Assembly: GCF_003732275.1 (NCBI RefSeq)
Contig: NZ_MOBM01000006.1
Span: 310,001 to 374,000 of the forward strand
Direction: 5' to 3'
Source: Pseudomonas frederiksbergensis
GTDB taxonomy: Bacteria > Pseudomonadota > Gammaproteobacteria > Pseudomonadales > Pseudomonadaceae
Length of the DNA stretch: 64,000 nt
Positions 8,718-16,717 of this stretch are shown here, piece after piece. Made by a program: the position numbers and the translations under genes. Numbering within the stretch: position 1 is the first letter of the stretch; every line of letters starts with the position of its first letter. The notes below the pieces were generated by a model that did not search any database, was not told the DNA's origin, and saw nothing but the letters and a program-made list of their open reading frames with translations.

Positions 8718-9584
8718 ATGAGCCATTCATCATCTGCGCGTAAAGAGTACGAAACTGTTTTGCAGCCGCTGACCAGCGTACCGCTGGAGCGCGAATTGCC
8801 GCTCGGCCAGCGCCTCTGGCAGCAGGGCTGGCTGCGCAAAAGCCTGATCCTGATTTTGCTCGCGGTGCTTTGGGAGGCCGTCGCCCGATATCAGAACAAC
8901 GACCTGCTGCTGCCGAGCTTTTTGCAAACCGCCAGTGCGCTGCAGGATGGCCTGCTCAGTGGCGAGTTGCTGAGCAAGGTGTGGATTTCGCTGGTTGTTT
9001 TGCTCAAGGGTTACCTGATTGGCATCGTTCTGGCGTTTGTCCTGACGACCCTGGCGGTGTCGACCCGGTTCGGTCGTGATCTGCTGAGTACGTTGACCTC
9101 AATGTTCAACCCATTGCCGGCCATTGCCCTGTTACCACTGGCGCTGCTGTGGTTTGGCCTGGGGCAGAACAGCCTGATTTTTGTATTGGTGCATTCGGTG
9201 CTCTGGGCATTGGCCTTGAACACCTATGCCGGGTTTCTTGGCGTTTCGGAAACCTTGCGCATGGCCGGGCGCAATTACGGCCTCAAGGGCATGCGCTTCG
9301 TATTGTTCATCCTGATCCCGGCCGCGTTGCCGTCGATTCTTGCCGGGCTGAAAATCGGCTGGGCCTTCGCCTGGCGTACGCTGATCGCTGCTGAGTTGGT
9401 GTTTGGCGCTACCAGCGGCAAGGGTGGTTTGGGTTGGTACATTTTTCAGAATCGTAATGAGCTGTACACCGATAAGGTGTTTGCCGGGTTGGCGGTGGTG
9501 ATTCTGATTGGGTTGCTGGTGGAGAATCTGGTGTTTGATACGTTGGAGCGGGTGACGGTGAAGCGGTGGGGGATGCAGCGGTGA
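8718..9584 (+). CDS. ABC transporter permease (SsuC/TauC-like)
   Basis: A 288-residue inner-membrane permease with about six membrane segments and the binding-protein-dependent (EAA) loop around RMAGRNYGLKGMRFVLFILI. GGAGGA at 8705-8710 precedes the ATG at 8718; the frame is open much further upstream, but only inside the ATPase gene. It completes the dioxygenase, binding protein, ATPase, permease gene set. No hairpin terminator is evident after it, and the next gene is convergent. Confidence 0.9.
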   Translation: MSHSSSARKEYETVLQPLTSVPLERELPLGQRLWQQGWLRKSLILILLAVLWEAVARYQNNDLLLPSFLQTASALQDGLLSGELLSKVWISLVVLLKGYLIGIVLAFVLTTLAVSTRFGRDLLSTLTSMFNPLPAIALLPLALLWFGLGQNSLIFVLVHSVLWALALNTYAGFLGVSETLRMAGRNYGLKGMRFVLFILIPAALPSILAGLKIGWAFAWRTLIAAELVFGATSGKGGLGWYIFQNRNELYTDKVFAGLAVVILIGLLVENLVFDTLERVTVKRWGMQR

Positions 9585-9619
9585 GGGAGATCTCACCGCG
9601 CTGATTTTTGAAAGGTGAA

Positions 9620-10462
9620 TTAACTTTCCCTGCGAATGATTGTGACGAGATTATCCTCCTTGGTTCGTATCTTGGTATGGGTGTCAGATATAGAACGCCG
9701 AGGCTCGTAGGGCTGATTGAAGACTGGAGGCCGAGAAGAATTATTACCCCGAACAGGCGGAGACTCACTTGTACTTGCTCCGAGCTTGAGTTGTTCTCCG
9801 GGGTTGTTTTTTTTTGAGGGAAAAGGGGGATATCGATTTGGATGGAAGACGTGATTAGGCGGTAGTTTATGTATCACTTTGGGAGGCGGAGGACCGAGCT
9901 TTTTTATAACATCAGGATCGAATAATAAATTGTCAGCAAAAGCCTTTTTCGCACTCTGTACGGCACCTAAAACCTGCGACACACCACTGCTGATGCTGGT
10001 CGCAGTCTTGTTGACCACCCGAGTAGCGACTGCTCCTACTCTTTCCGTCAGTTGCACTATGCCGCGCGAGAGCGCCCATATCGAATGTCCTGTTGGATCT
10101 GAATTCATGACCGGCTCGCCACCGCAATACATATATGCATTCAACCCGCCCTCTCCAAACGGACTTAAACTGTCAGGGCTATGAAACCGCATCAGTCGCG
10201 GGTTGTAAGCTCGGTAACCATTCCCAAGCAAGTACCAGCCGATTTTGGCTTCGCGAAGCTGGCCATTGAAACCCAATTGCGTCACGACTTCCTGCTGCGC
10301 AGATTGTTCGCCGTAGGCGGTATAACCAATGGCGTTAGTCTTGCCATCGACGATCTCGGCAATGATTGATTGACTGCTGGTGGTCGCCAGCAGAACCACG
10401 CGTTGCTGGTTTGGGTTCTCTTGAACTTGCGTCACCTTTGCGCTCCGCAGGAATTGGACCAA
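9620..10462 (-). CDS. Short orphan Rhs repeat-associated core protein
   Basis: A 280-residue protein consisting of one Rhs core plus a variable tail. The core is clear: AIGYTAYGEQSAQQ, LGFNGQLREAKIGWYLLGNG, YRAYNPRLMRFHSPDSLSPF and GGLNAYMYCGGEPVMNSDP end in the DPTGH that marks the core/tail border (around residue 125). The remaining 155 residues are unlike the core, proline- and asparagine-rich, and encoded by sequence poorer in G+C than the surroundings, as usual for swapped Rhs tips. The start is TTG at 10462, since the frame is closed 30 bases upstream. No immunity gene, PAAR or VgrG neighbour is seen. It may be a silent tip cassette or a small exported protein. Confidence 0.75.
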   Translation of the reverse strand: MVQFLRSAKVTQVQENPNQQRVVLLATTSSQSIIAEIVDGKTNAIGYTAYGEQSAQQEVVTQLGFNGQLREAKIGWYLLGNGYRAYNPRLMRFHSPDSLSPFGEGGLNAYMYCGGEPVMNSDPTGHSIWALSRGIVQLTERVGAVATRVVNKTATSISSGVSQVLGAVQSAKKAFADNLLFDPDVIKKLGPPPPKVIHKLPPNHVFHPNRYPPFPSKKNNPGEQLKLGASTSESPPVRGNNSSRPPVFNQPYEPRRSISDTHTKIRTKEDNLVTIIRRES

Positions 10463-10553
10463 AGAGAAAATGGCCTTCAGTTTTACGCGCTAGGCACGAA
10501 GTTGGGAACTATCAGAACTGCTAGGTTTGCAGTGCGACCTGTCTGGTCTGGCC

Positions 10554-10578
10554 TCTTCGCTGGCAAGCCAGCTCCTGC
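10554..10578. repeat. REP-like palindrome, second type
   Basis: CTTCGCTGGCAAGCCAGCTCC at 10554-10574 has a TGGC-AA-GCCA palindromic core and ends in the TCCTGCA tail seen in another Pseudomonas REP type. A single copy, in the divergent spacer between the Rhs gene and the export cluster. Confidence 0.5.
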
Positions 10579-10636
10579 AATGATTTGCAGTCAACCCAGA
10601 ACTCTGATTTGCACCCCAAAAGTTGGGCCATCCGGC

Positions 10637-10664
10637 TTGACGCTCACCCCCGCTGTCATAGACT
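10637..10664 (+). promoter_or_regulatory. Candidate sigma-70 promoter of the export cluster
   Basis: TTGACG (10637-10642) and TAGACT (10659-10664) are separated by 16 bases, close to the sigma-70 consensus. They lie 28 bases before the ATG of the first adaptor gene, which has GGGAG at 10679-10683. This is inference from consensus only. Confidence 0.45.
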
Positions 10665-10691
10665 CCGCTCATCCGTCAGGGAGTTACGGTT

Positions 10692-11474
10692 ATGCGGCGT
10701 GTTCGTATTTTGGTTATTGGATTGACCTTTGTGACGTGCGTAGTACAGGCGCAGACGCCTGCGCCAGACGATCCGTTGCTGGAAAACAGCGCGGTCGGCG
10801 GTAATGCGTCGGCCAGTAGTGAGGCCCGTGGTGTGCTGCGAGCCCGGGATCAGGCGGTGCTGGCCAGCGAGTTGTCGGGGCGGATTGTCGAGTTGCCATT
10901 CAGTGAGGGCGAGTCGTTCAAAAAGGGCGACACCCTGGCGCGGTTTGACTGTTCGGCTTATCAGGCTCAGCTCAACGCGGCTCAGGCCGCCAGCCGTGGT
11001 GCCGGTGAAGAGCTGGCGCACAACAAACAACTGGCGGCGTTGAATTCGGTCGGGCGCTTTGAAGTAGCGCGGGCCGAGGCCAAGGTCAGCGAGACTCAGG
11101 CGCAGTCTCAGGTTTATCAGGTTCAGGTCAAACGCTGCAATGTGGTGGCGCCGTTCGATGGTCAGGTCGTCGAGCGCAAGGTCAAACGTTACGAAAGCGT
11201 TGCCGCCGGTGCGCCGTTACTGGACGTGGTCGATAACCGCACTCTGGAAATACACCTGTTGGTACCGTCGCGCTGGATGGGCAAGCTCAAGCCCGGCCAG
11301 ACGTTCAGTTTTGTCCCTGATGAAACCGGTCAGCCGCTGGATGCGACGGTCAAACGCCTGGGTGCGCGAATCGACGAAGGCAGCCAGACCTTGCTGTTGG
11401 TGGCGGCGCTGCCCAACGCCAACGGTCTGTTGGCCGGCATGAGCGGAACGGCGCATTTCGCGGAGCTCAAATGA
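10692..11474 (+). CDS. Periplasmic adaptor (membrane fusion) protein of the giant-protein export cluster
   Basis: A 260-residue HlyD/RND-type adaptor. It has a Sec signal peptide ending at VVQA, a lipoyl half (RDQAVLASELSGRIVELPFS), a short helical hairpin, and the second lipoyl half (CNVVAPFDGQVVERKVKRYE) with a beta-barrel end. There is no membrane anchor after cleavage and no lipobox, so it should be soluble in the periplasm. It overlaps the next gene by ATGA at 11471-11474, tying it to the GAF-HlyD and M50-HlyD genes. No RND or ABC pump gene accompanies it. I infer that it forms part of an export path for the giant protein at 19333. Confidence 0.8.
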   Translation: MRRVRILVIGLTFVTCVVQAQTPAPDDPLLENSAVGGNASASSEARGVLRARDQAVLASELSGRIVELPFSEGESFKKGDTLARFDCSAYQAQLNAAQAASRGAGEELAHNKQLAALNSVGRFEVARAEAKVSETQAQSQVYQVQVKRCNVVAPFDGQVVERKVKRYESVAAGAPLLDVVDNRTLEIHLLVPSRWMGKLKPGQTFSFVPDETGQPLDATVKRLGARIDEGSQTLLLVAALPNANGLLAGMSGTAHFAELK

Positions 11475-12790
11475 ACGCGCCGGTGACAGGTGGCGCCGAG
11501 CAGGTGTTTGCAAGGTTTCTCGACCTCGAACGCCAGACCCGCGCCGCGCGCACGCCTTCGCAACTGGCTTACAGCCTGGTCAATGACGGTCAGGCGCTGT
11601 TCGGTTTCCGCCATGCCGCGCTGTTGATCGCCGGCAAGGTGCAGGCGGTGACCGGTGTCAGTGCCGTGGAACCGAATGCGCCGTTCGTGGCGTTTGTCGA
11701 GCAAGCAGTCGCGCAGCTGTTCAAGCTTGAGGTGCTGAAACAGGCGCGGGTGATCACACCCGATCTTCTCAGTGAATCGATTCTGGCCGACTGGCAAAGT
11801 CTGTCAGCCGCTCAGGTGTTCTGGCTGCCGCTGATCGATCATCAAGGCGAGGTGTTCGGCGGCCTATGGCTGGCGCGGGATGTGCCGTGGAACCCTTCCG
11901 AACAAGTGCTGCTGTCGCAACTGGGCGACACCTACAGCCATGCCTGGCTCGCGCAGCAACCACGCAAACCCTGGCGACTGCGCTGGACGCGCAAGCGTCA
12001 GGTGGCGCTGGTTGCCGTGTTGTTGCTCGGGTTGCTGATCCCGGTGCGCCAATCGGTGCTGGCACCGGCCGAAGTCGTCCCATTGGGCGGTCGGGTGGTC
12101 GCTGCGCCGCTGGACGGGGTGATCGCCGAGTTTCTGGTCAAACCCAACCAGACGGTGAAAACCGGCGACCTGCTGCTGCGCTTCGAAAGCACCACGCTCA
12201 AGGCTCAGGCCGATGTGGCCGAGCGCGCCCTGGGCGTTGCCGAAGCGGAACTCAAGGCCAACTCCCAACGCTCCTTCGCCGATGCCGAATCCAGTTCGAA
12301 AATCGATCTGCTGGCGGCGCGAGTAGAGCAGAAACGCGCCGAACGGGATTACGCCCGTGAACTGCTCAAACGCAGCGAAGTACGCGCCGAGCGGGACGGC
12401 ATCGCGGTGTTCGCCGACGCCGAACGCTGGACCGGCAAACCCGTGCAAACCGGCGAACGGCTGATGGAAATCGCCGACCCGAACCAGGCTGAGTTGCGCA
12501 TTGAATTGGCCGTGGGCGATGCGATTGCCCTGGAACCGGGGGCGCAGGTCGCGCTGTTTCTCGACAGCGATCCGCTGCAGCGGCATTTGGCCAAACTCGA
12601 ACGTTCGGCTTACGAAGCGCAGCCCACCGCTGCCGGACAATTGGCTTATCGACTGGATGCAACGTTCGACGCTGCGCCGCCACGTATCGGCCTGCGCGGC
12701 ACCGCGAAAGTCTTCGGCGACCGTGCGCCACTGGCGTTGTATCTGTTGCGTCGACCGCTGGCCGGGTTGCGTCAGAGTGTGGGCCTCTAG
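11471..12790 (+). CDS. GAF-HlyD inner-membrane protein
   Basis: A 439-residue protein with a cytoplasmic GAF-like domain (about residues 25-165, with VFWLPLIDHQGEVFGGLWLA), one membrane helix (about 177-193, VALVAVLLLGLLIPV), then a HlyD-type periplasmic part: lipoyl motif VVAAPLDGVIAEFLVKPNQT, a coiled coil (about 245-300) and a beta-barrel. A sensor-like GAF domain on the cytoplasmic side of an adaptor is unusual and suggests that export is gated by a cytoplasmic signal. It is coupled to the preceding gene by a 4-base overlap and abuts the M50 gene (stop at 12790, start at 12791). Confidence 0.78.
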   Translation: MNAPVTGGAEQVFARFLDLERQTRAARTPSQLAYSLVNDGQALFGFRHAALLIAGKVQAVTGVSAVEPNAPFVAFVEQAVAQLFKLEVLKQARVITPDLLSESILADWQSLSAAQVFWLPLIDHQGEVFGGLWLARDVPWNPSEQVLLSQLGDTYSHAWLAQQPRKPWRLRWTRKRQVALVAVLLLGLLIPVRQSVLAPAEVVPLGGRVVAAPLDGVIAEFLVKPNQTVKTGDLLLRFESTTLKAQADVAERALGVAEAELKANSQRSFADAESSSKIDLLAARVEQKRAERDYARELLKRSEVRAERDGIAVFADAERWTGKPVQTGERLMEIADPNQAELRIELAVGDAIALEPGAQVALFLDSDPLQRHLAKLERSAYEAQPTAAGQLAYRLDATFDAAPPRIGLRGTAKVFGDRAPLALYLLRRPLAGLRQSVGL

Positions 12791-14887
12791 ATGAGCCTGC
12801 CAAGCTTGCGGGCAGACCTGCAATTGTCGGCGGCGGCCCCGGCCCTCGACGGGTCGCCGCGCTGGACCCTGGCCGACCCGGTGCGTGGGCGTTATTTCAA
12901 ACTCGGTGCGGCGGCGATGCGCCTGCTGCGCCATTGGTCCCTGGGCGATCCGGAGCAAGTGCTGCGTGCCGCCAACCGCGAACCGGGGTTGCCGCTGGAT
13001 GGCGCGGCGCTTGAGCAATTGCTGGAGTTTTTGCGTGGCCACGACCTGATCAGCGCCCTCGACCCGTCGCAGCGCGCCAGTTACAGCCTGAAGGCCGCAG
13101 CTCAGCGCCAGAGCCTGTGGCAAATCCTGCTGCATCAATACCTGTTTTTCCGGATTCCGTTGTGGCGCCCGGACGCCTTTCTCAATCGCGCCTGGCCGTG
13201 GCTGGAGCGTTTCGGCCCGCGCGCATTGCGCTACGGATTGCCCGCGACGCTGGGGCTTGGGGTGTTTCTGGTGTCGCGGGACTGGCAGCGGTTTATCGCG
13301 ACCTTTCCGCACCTGTTCAGCCTCGGCGGTGCGCTGGCGTTCGGCGTGGCGCTGTTTTTCGCCAAGCTTTGCCACGAGTTCGGCCACGCCTTCATGGCCA
13401 AGCGCGCCGGTTGTCGGGTGCAGAGCATGGGCGTGGCGTTCATGGTGCTGCTGCCGATGTTTTACACGGACGTCAGCGACGCCTGGCGCGTCAATGATCG
13501 ACGTGCGCGGTTGCTGATCGGTGCCGGCGGGGTGTTGGCGGAACTGGTGTTGGCGTGTGTCGCGCTGCTCGCCTGGTCACTGCTGCCTGACGGCCCCGGA
13601 CGCACGGCGGCGTTCATGCTCGCCAGCGCGACCTGGATCACCACGCTGGTGATCAACCTCAATCCTTTCATGCGTTTCGATGGTTACTTCTTGCTCAGTG
13701 ATTTCTGGGAAGTGGACAACCTTCAAGGGCGGGCCTTTGCCTTGTGCCGCTGGCGGCTGCGCGAGTTTTTGTTCGGTTACGCAGCCCCGGCGCCGGAGCC
13801 GTGGTCGCCGAAGATGCAGCGGCGTTTGTTGATCTGGGGGTATGGCGCTTGGTTGTGGCGCGCGGCGCTGTTTTTCGGGATTGCACTGGCGGTTTATCAC
13901 CTGTTCTTCAAGGTGTTGGGAATCTTCCTGATGCTGGTGGAACTGGTGTGGTTCATCTTCCTGCCGATCCTGAGCGAGTGGCGGCAATGGTGGAGCCGTC
14001 GCGAACAGGCGCATGCGCCTCGGGTACTGCTCAGCGGTCTGGCGTTGCTTGGGCTGTTGTTGCTGCTGGCGTTGCCATGGCGCAGCGCGGTGGAGTTGCC
14101 GACGATGCTTGAGGCCGGACGCGCCAGCGCCCTGCACGCGCCGGTGGCGGCGCGGGTCAAAACGGTGAATGTGCATGACGGCCAGATCGTTGCTCAAGGT
14201 GAGGTGCTGATCGAGCTGGAATCACCGGATCTGGACTCACGCCAGGCTATTGTCCGTCGCGAAATCCAGATTCAGCAGTTGCAAATGCGCCGTCAGGCCG
14301 GTCGCAGCGAAACCGCCGCCGATGCCGGTATCGTCGAACAGCGCCTGGCGGAAGCGGTGGCTGAATATCGGGGCCTGGCCGCCCAGCGTGAACGTCTGCT
14401 GCTGCGCGCGCCCCACGGCGGCAAGGTGCGCGATCTGTTGCCGCAGTTGACGGTTGGCCGCTGGCTTTCGACCAAAGATCCTTTGGCCCGGGTGGTCGAA
14501 GACGGCGCGCGGTTGCGCGGTTATCTGGCCGAAGCCGAACTCTGGCGTGTCGCCCCGGGTGCCAGCGGACGATTCATCGCCGATGACCCGATGCACCCGG
14601 CGATCAAGGTGCAATTGAGTGAAATCGATACCAATGGCGTGGCTTATGTCGATCAGGAAGCGCTGACCTCCGATCACCACGGCCCGATTGCCGTGCGGCG
14701 TGATCAACATCAGCGCGCCGAGCCGGTGCAGGCGCAGTACGGCGCGCGGTTGAGCATCCTCGAAAATACGCCGACACCGATGCAACCCTTGCGCGGCATT
14801 GTGGTGTTGCAGGGCAGCGGCGAGTCGTTGCTGGGCGTTGCCTGGCGGCGCTTGGCGGCTTTAGGGGTCAGGGAAAGCGGTTTCTAA
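12791..14887 (+). CDS. M50 site-2 protease fused to a HlyD-type domain
   Basis: A 698-residue multi-spanning zinc metalloprotease. The zinc site HEFGH is at residues 195-199 (LCHEFGHAFMAKRAG), and the second motif NPFMRFDG has the third ligand Asp at about 297. About residues 1-110 are a soluble N-terminal region. After roughly ten membrane segments the C-terminal third (from about 445) is an HlyD-like periplasmic part with a lipoyl motif (ALHAPVAARVKTVNVHDGQI), a short coiled coil and a second half (LLLRAPHGGKVRDLLPQL). Proteases of this fused kind could cut or route a substrate at the inner membrane. It stands where an ABC exporter would stand in a type 1 system; that role is inference. Confidence 0.8.
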   Translation: MSLPSLRADLQLSAAAPALDGSPRWTLADPVRGRYFKLGAAAMRLLRHWSLGDPEQVLRAANREPGLPLDGAALEQLLEFLRGHDLISALDPSQRASYSLKAAAQRQSLWQILLHQYLFFRIPLWRPDAFLNRAWPWLERFGPRALRYGLPATLGLGVFLVSRDWQRFIATFPHLFSLGGALAFGVALFFAKLCHEFGHAFMAKRAGCRVQSMGVAFMVLLPMFYTDVSDAWRVNDRRARLLIGAGGVLAELVLACVALLAWSLLPDGPGRTAAFMLASATWITTLVINLNPFMRFDGYFLLSDFWEVDNLQGRAFALCRWRLREFLFGYAAPAPEPWSPKMQRRLLIWGYGAWLWRAALFFGIALAVYHLFFKVLGIFLMLVELVWFIFLPILSEWRQWWSRREQAHAPRVLLSGLALLGLLLLLALPWRSAVELPTMLEAGRASALHAPVAARVKTVNVHDGQIVAQGEVLIELESPDLDSRQAIVRREIQIQQLQMRRQAGRSETAADAGIVEQRLAEAVAEYRGLAAQRERLLLRAPHGGKVRDLLPQLTVGRWLSTKDPLARVVEDGARLRGYLAEAELWRVAPGASGRFIADDPMHPAIKVQLSEIDTNGVAYVDQEALTSDHHGPIAVRRDQHQRAEPVQAQYGARLSILENTPTPMQPLRGIVVLQGSGESLLGVAWRRLAALGVRESGF

Positions 14888-14899
14888 GGGAGAGCAGCG

Positions 14900-15397
14900 A
14901 TGGCGAAAACCGATTCAGTGGCAGCGGACGGCTTGGTGGTCAGGCCTTCGCGGACCAGCGATGGACCTTTTCTGCACAGCCTTTACCAAGCGGCGCGGCC
15001 GGATCTGCAATGGATCGACGGTGAGCAGGAGGTGGTCGAGCAGGTGGTTGCCCAGCAATTCAACGTGCAGGAACAAGGGCTGGGGGAGAACTTCCCCAAC
15101 GCCATGCATTACGTGATCGAGAAACTCGACACGGCCATCGGCGCGTTGACCACCGACTTCGGCCCCAATGAAATTCGCGTGCTGTACCTGGCATTCATTC
15201 CACAGGCCCGAGGCAAGGGGTACGGTCGAACGGTGCTGCAAGGCGTGCAAAAAGCCGCGCAGCAAATCCGTTGCCCGGTGGCGACGGTGGTCTGGGCCAA
15301 CAATCCCCATGCACGCCAACATTACCTGGCGCTGGGGTTTCAGGTTGAAGAGCGCAACCCGGCGGCGGAGCGGTTGGTGTGGTATCCGAAGGGTTGA
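14900..15397 (+). CDS. GNAT-family N-acetyltransferase
   Basis: A 165-residue GNAT acyltransferase. The acetyl-CoA-binding motif A is visible as LAFIPQARGKGYGRTVLQGV, and the final strand/helix as VWANNPHARQHYLALGFQVE. GGGAGAG precedes the ATG at 14900, only 12 bases after the M50 gene, so it is probably co-transcribed. It might acetylate a component or the substrate of the export system, but general small-molecule GNATs look the same. Confidence 0.8.
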   Translation: MAKTDSVAADGLVVRPSRTSDGPFLHSLYQAARPDLQWIDGEQEVVEQVVAQQFNVQEQGLGENFPNAMHYVIEKLDTAIGALTTDFGPNEIRVLYLAFIPQARGKGYGRTVLQGVQKAAQQIRCPVATVVWANNPHARQHYLALGFQVEERNPAAERLVWYPKG

Positions 15398-15409
15398 ATA
15401 CATACCGCC

Positions 15410-15503
15410 CCTTGTGGGAGCGAGCCTGCTCGCGAAAGGGCCATCACTTTCAAAATCATTATTGAATGACCCACCGCTATCGCGAGCAGGCTCGCTCCCA
15501 CAT
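15410..15503. repeat. Inverted pair of REP elements
   Basis: TGTGGGAGCGAGCCTGCTCG at 15414-15433 and CGAGCAGGCTCGCTCCCACA at 15483-15502 form a head-to-head REP pair. It separates the plus-strand GNAT gene from the convergent DUF6916 gene and may act as a transcript-end structure. Confidence 0.85.
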
Positions 15504-15515
15504 TGAGATCCATGT

Positions 15516-15827
15516 TCAGTTGAAGGCGATGTAAAAGTACCCCAGTTGCGGATCACGCCCCATGGCGGGCACTCGGGAGACAAAAATATCTTCTACCTGG
15601 CCCAGCTCCGGCAATTCCAGCGCGCACAAGCCATCGACAAAGTCGGTGGGTTGCAGGCTGTTGAGCTCGACGCTGAACGGCATACGCTCGCTGTTTGGCA
15701 TTTGTGAGCGGGGCGTTTCTTCAAGGGTATCGATATGGATCGGCAATTCACTGCCATCGGGCAGCAACAGCGTCCCCGTCTTGCCCAGCAGTGCCTGAAA
15801 GTGTTGGCTTTGAACCTGTTGCAGCAT
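15516..15827 (-). CDS. DUF6916-like small protein
   Basis: A 103-residue soluble protein resembling DUF6916 (LLPDGSELPIHIDTLEETPR, MPFSVELNSLQPTDFVDGLC, EDIFVSRVPAMGRDPQLGYF). It has no signal peptide or membrane segment. Proteins of this kind sit beside tail-collar (microcystin-dependent-protein-like) genes, as here: the tail-collar gene lies directly upstream on the same strand with a hairpin between. GGAG precedes the ATG at 15827. The function is unknown. Confidence 0.65.
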   Translation of the reverse strand: MLQQVQSQHFQALLGKTGTLLLPDGSELPIHIDTLEETPRSQMPNSERMPFSVELNSLQPTDFVDGLCALELPELGQVEDIFVSRVPAMGRDPQLGYFYIAFN

Positions 15828-15851
15828 GGCATCACTCCATAAAGCAAAAGT

Positions 15852-15877
15852 GGCCGGGGGATTTGCATCCCCCGGCC
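15852..15877 (-). terminator. Hairpin between tail-collar and DUF6916 genes
   Basis: GGCCGGGGGAT (15852-15862) and ATCCCCCGGCC (15867-15877) form an 11-bp stem with a 4-base loop, just after the stop of the tail-collar gene. Read on the minus strand it is followed by a short T run (ACTTTTGCTTT). It probably attenuates transcription into the DUF6916 gene. Confidence 0.7.
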
Positions 15878-15883
15878 AGACCC

Positions 15884-16471
15884 TCAGTTACGCGAAGGGA
15901 AAAGACCGTTCAGGGCGATGCTGAAGTTAAGCACCAGAAACGGATTCATCACCTCCATGGGCAAGCCGTTGCCGGCGGACGAGATTTCCCCCGTTACCGC
16001 AGTGGCCACGCCCTTGAGTGGTACAGCCGCGGCACCTTGCTGATCGGAATAAATACTCGCCGAGCCCGGCCCGCCGCCAGAGGCACCGATGTAGGAGTTG
16101 GTGGCGGTCGGGTTGGTGACCGGGTTGCTCGCCGGGCTGGCCAGTTGCAGGGTGGTGGTGGCCGTGAGCCCGGACAAGGCGTGGGTGTGGTTGGGCAGGT
16201 TAGTGATGGTCGCGGTGACGTTCTCGGTCCCGGAGACTTCGCCGATGACGCGTGGGGTCAGGCCCAAGCCGTTGCCCATGGCGACCGGCATGCGACCTTG
16301 CAGGTTGGGCAGCATGAAATTGGTGGTGCCATTACCTCCGAAGTTGACTCCCAGTAGTGCGAAAACCGTGTTGTATTGCGCGATGCTCAGCGTCTGGCCG
16401 TTGCATAGGGCCCAGCCGTTGGGCGCGAAGTTAAAGGCGAAAGGCTGGATAGTGCCGATGAATACTTCCAT
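15884..16471 (-). CDS. Phage tail-collar / microcystin-dependent-protein-like protein
   Basis: A 195-residue tail-collar domain protein. The signature N-terminus VFIGTIQPFAFNFAPNGWAL is followed by CNGQTLSIAQYNTVFALLG and TNFMLPNLQGRMPVAMGNGL, as in free-standing MdpB-type proteins and tail-fibre tips. The C-terminus MEVMNPFLVLNFSIALNG is also conserved. There are no other phage structural genes nearby, so this is a chromosomal copy in the export cluster and not part of a prophage. Its role is unknown; such proteins may be surface or adhesive tips. Confidence 0.82.
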   Translation of the reverse strand: MEVFIGTIQPFAFNFAPNGWALCNGQTLSIAQYNTVFALLGVNFGGNGTTNFMLPNLQGRMPVAMGNGLGLTPRVIGEVSGTENVTATITNLPNHTHALSGLTATTTLQLASPASNPVTNPTATNSYIGASGGGPGSASIYSDQQGAAAVPLKGVATAVTGEISSAGNGLPMEVMNPFLVLNFSIALNGLFPSRN

Positions 16472-16717
16472 GGTTCCTCATCCCTCAGGTTAGTGTCTGA
16501 TACGTCACGTTGCAGGCCCGGTTATCCGGGCAGTTCGCGCTGATCAGCCGACTCCTTTCATCTCCGTGGCTGGGTCACGCCACGCCAAAGCGTAGACGCT
16601 GATCGGAATGATTGCCGGACGTCGACCATCGCAAGGCCAGCATCGACGTCGGGCTCACGCCTGTCCTACAGTGCTTGGGAAGCTTCGGTTTTCACATGGC
16701 CGTTGCAAGGGGAGGTA

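Noticed and set aside
6807..9584. ABC genes as the missing energiser of the giant-protein exporter
   Set aside because: They form a complete importer with a periplasmic binding protein and permease of the sulfonate type, in their own operon with a TauD-like gene.
15884..16471. Prophage called from the tail-collar protein
   Set aside because: No other phage structural, lysis or integrase genes lie nearby; free tail-collar genes occur on chromosomes.
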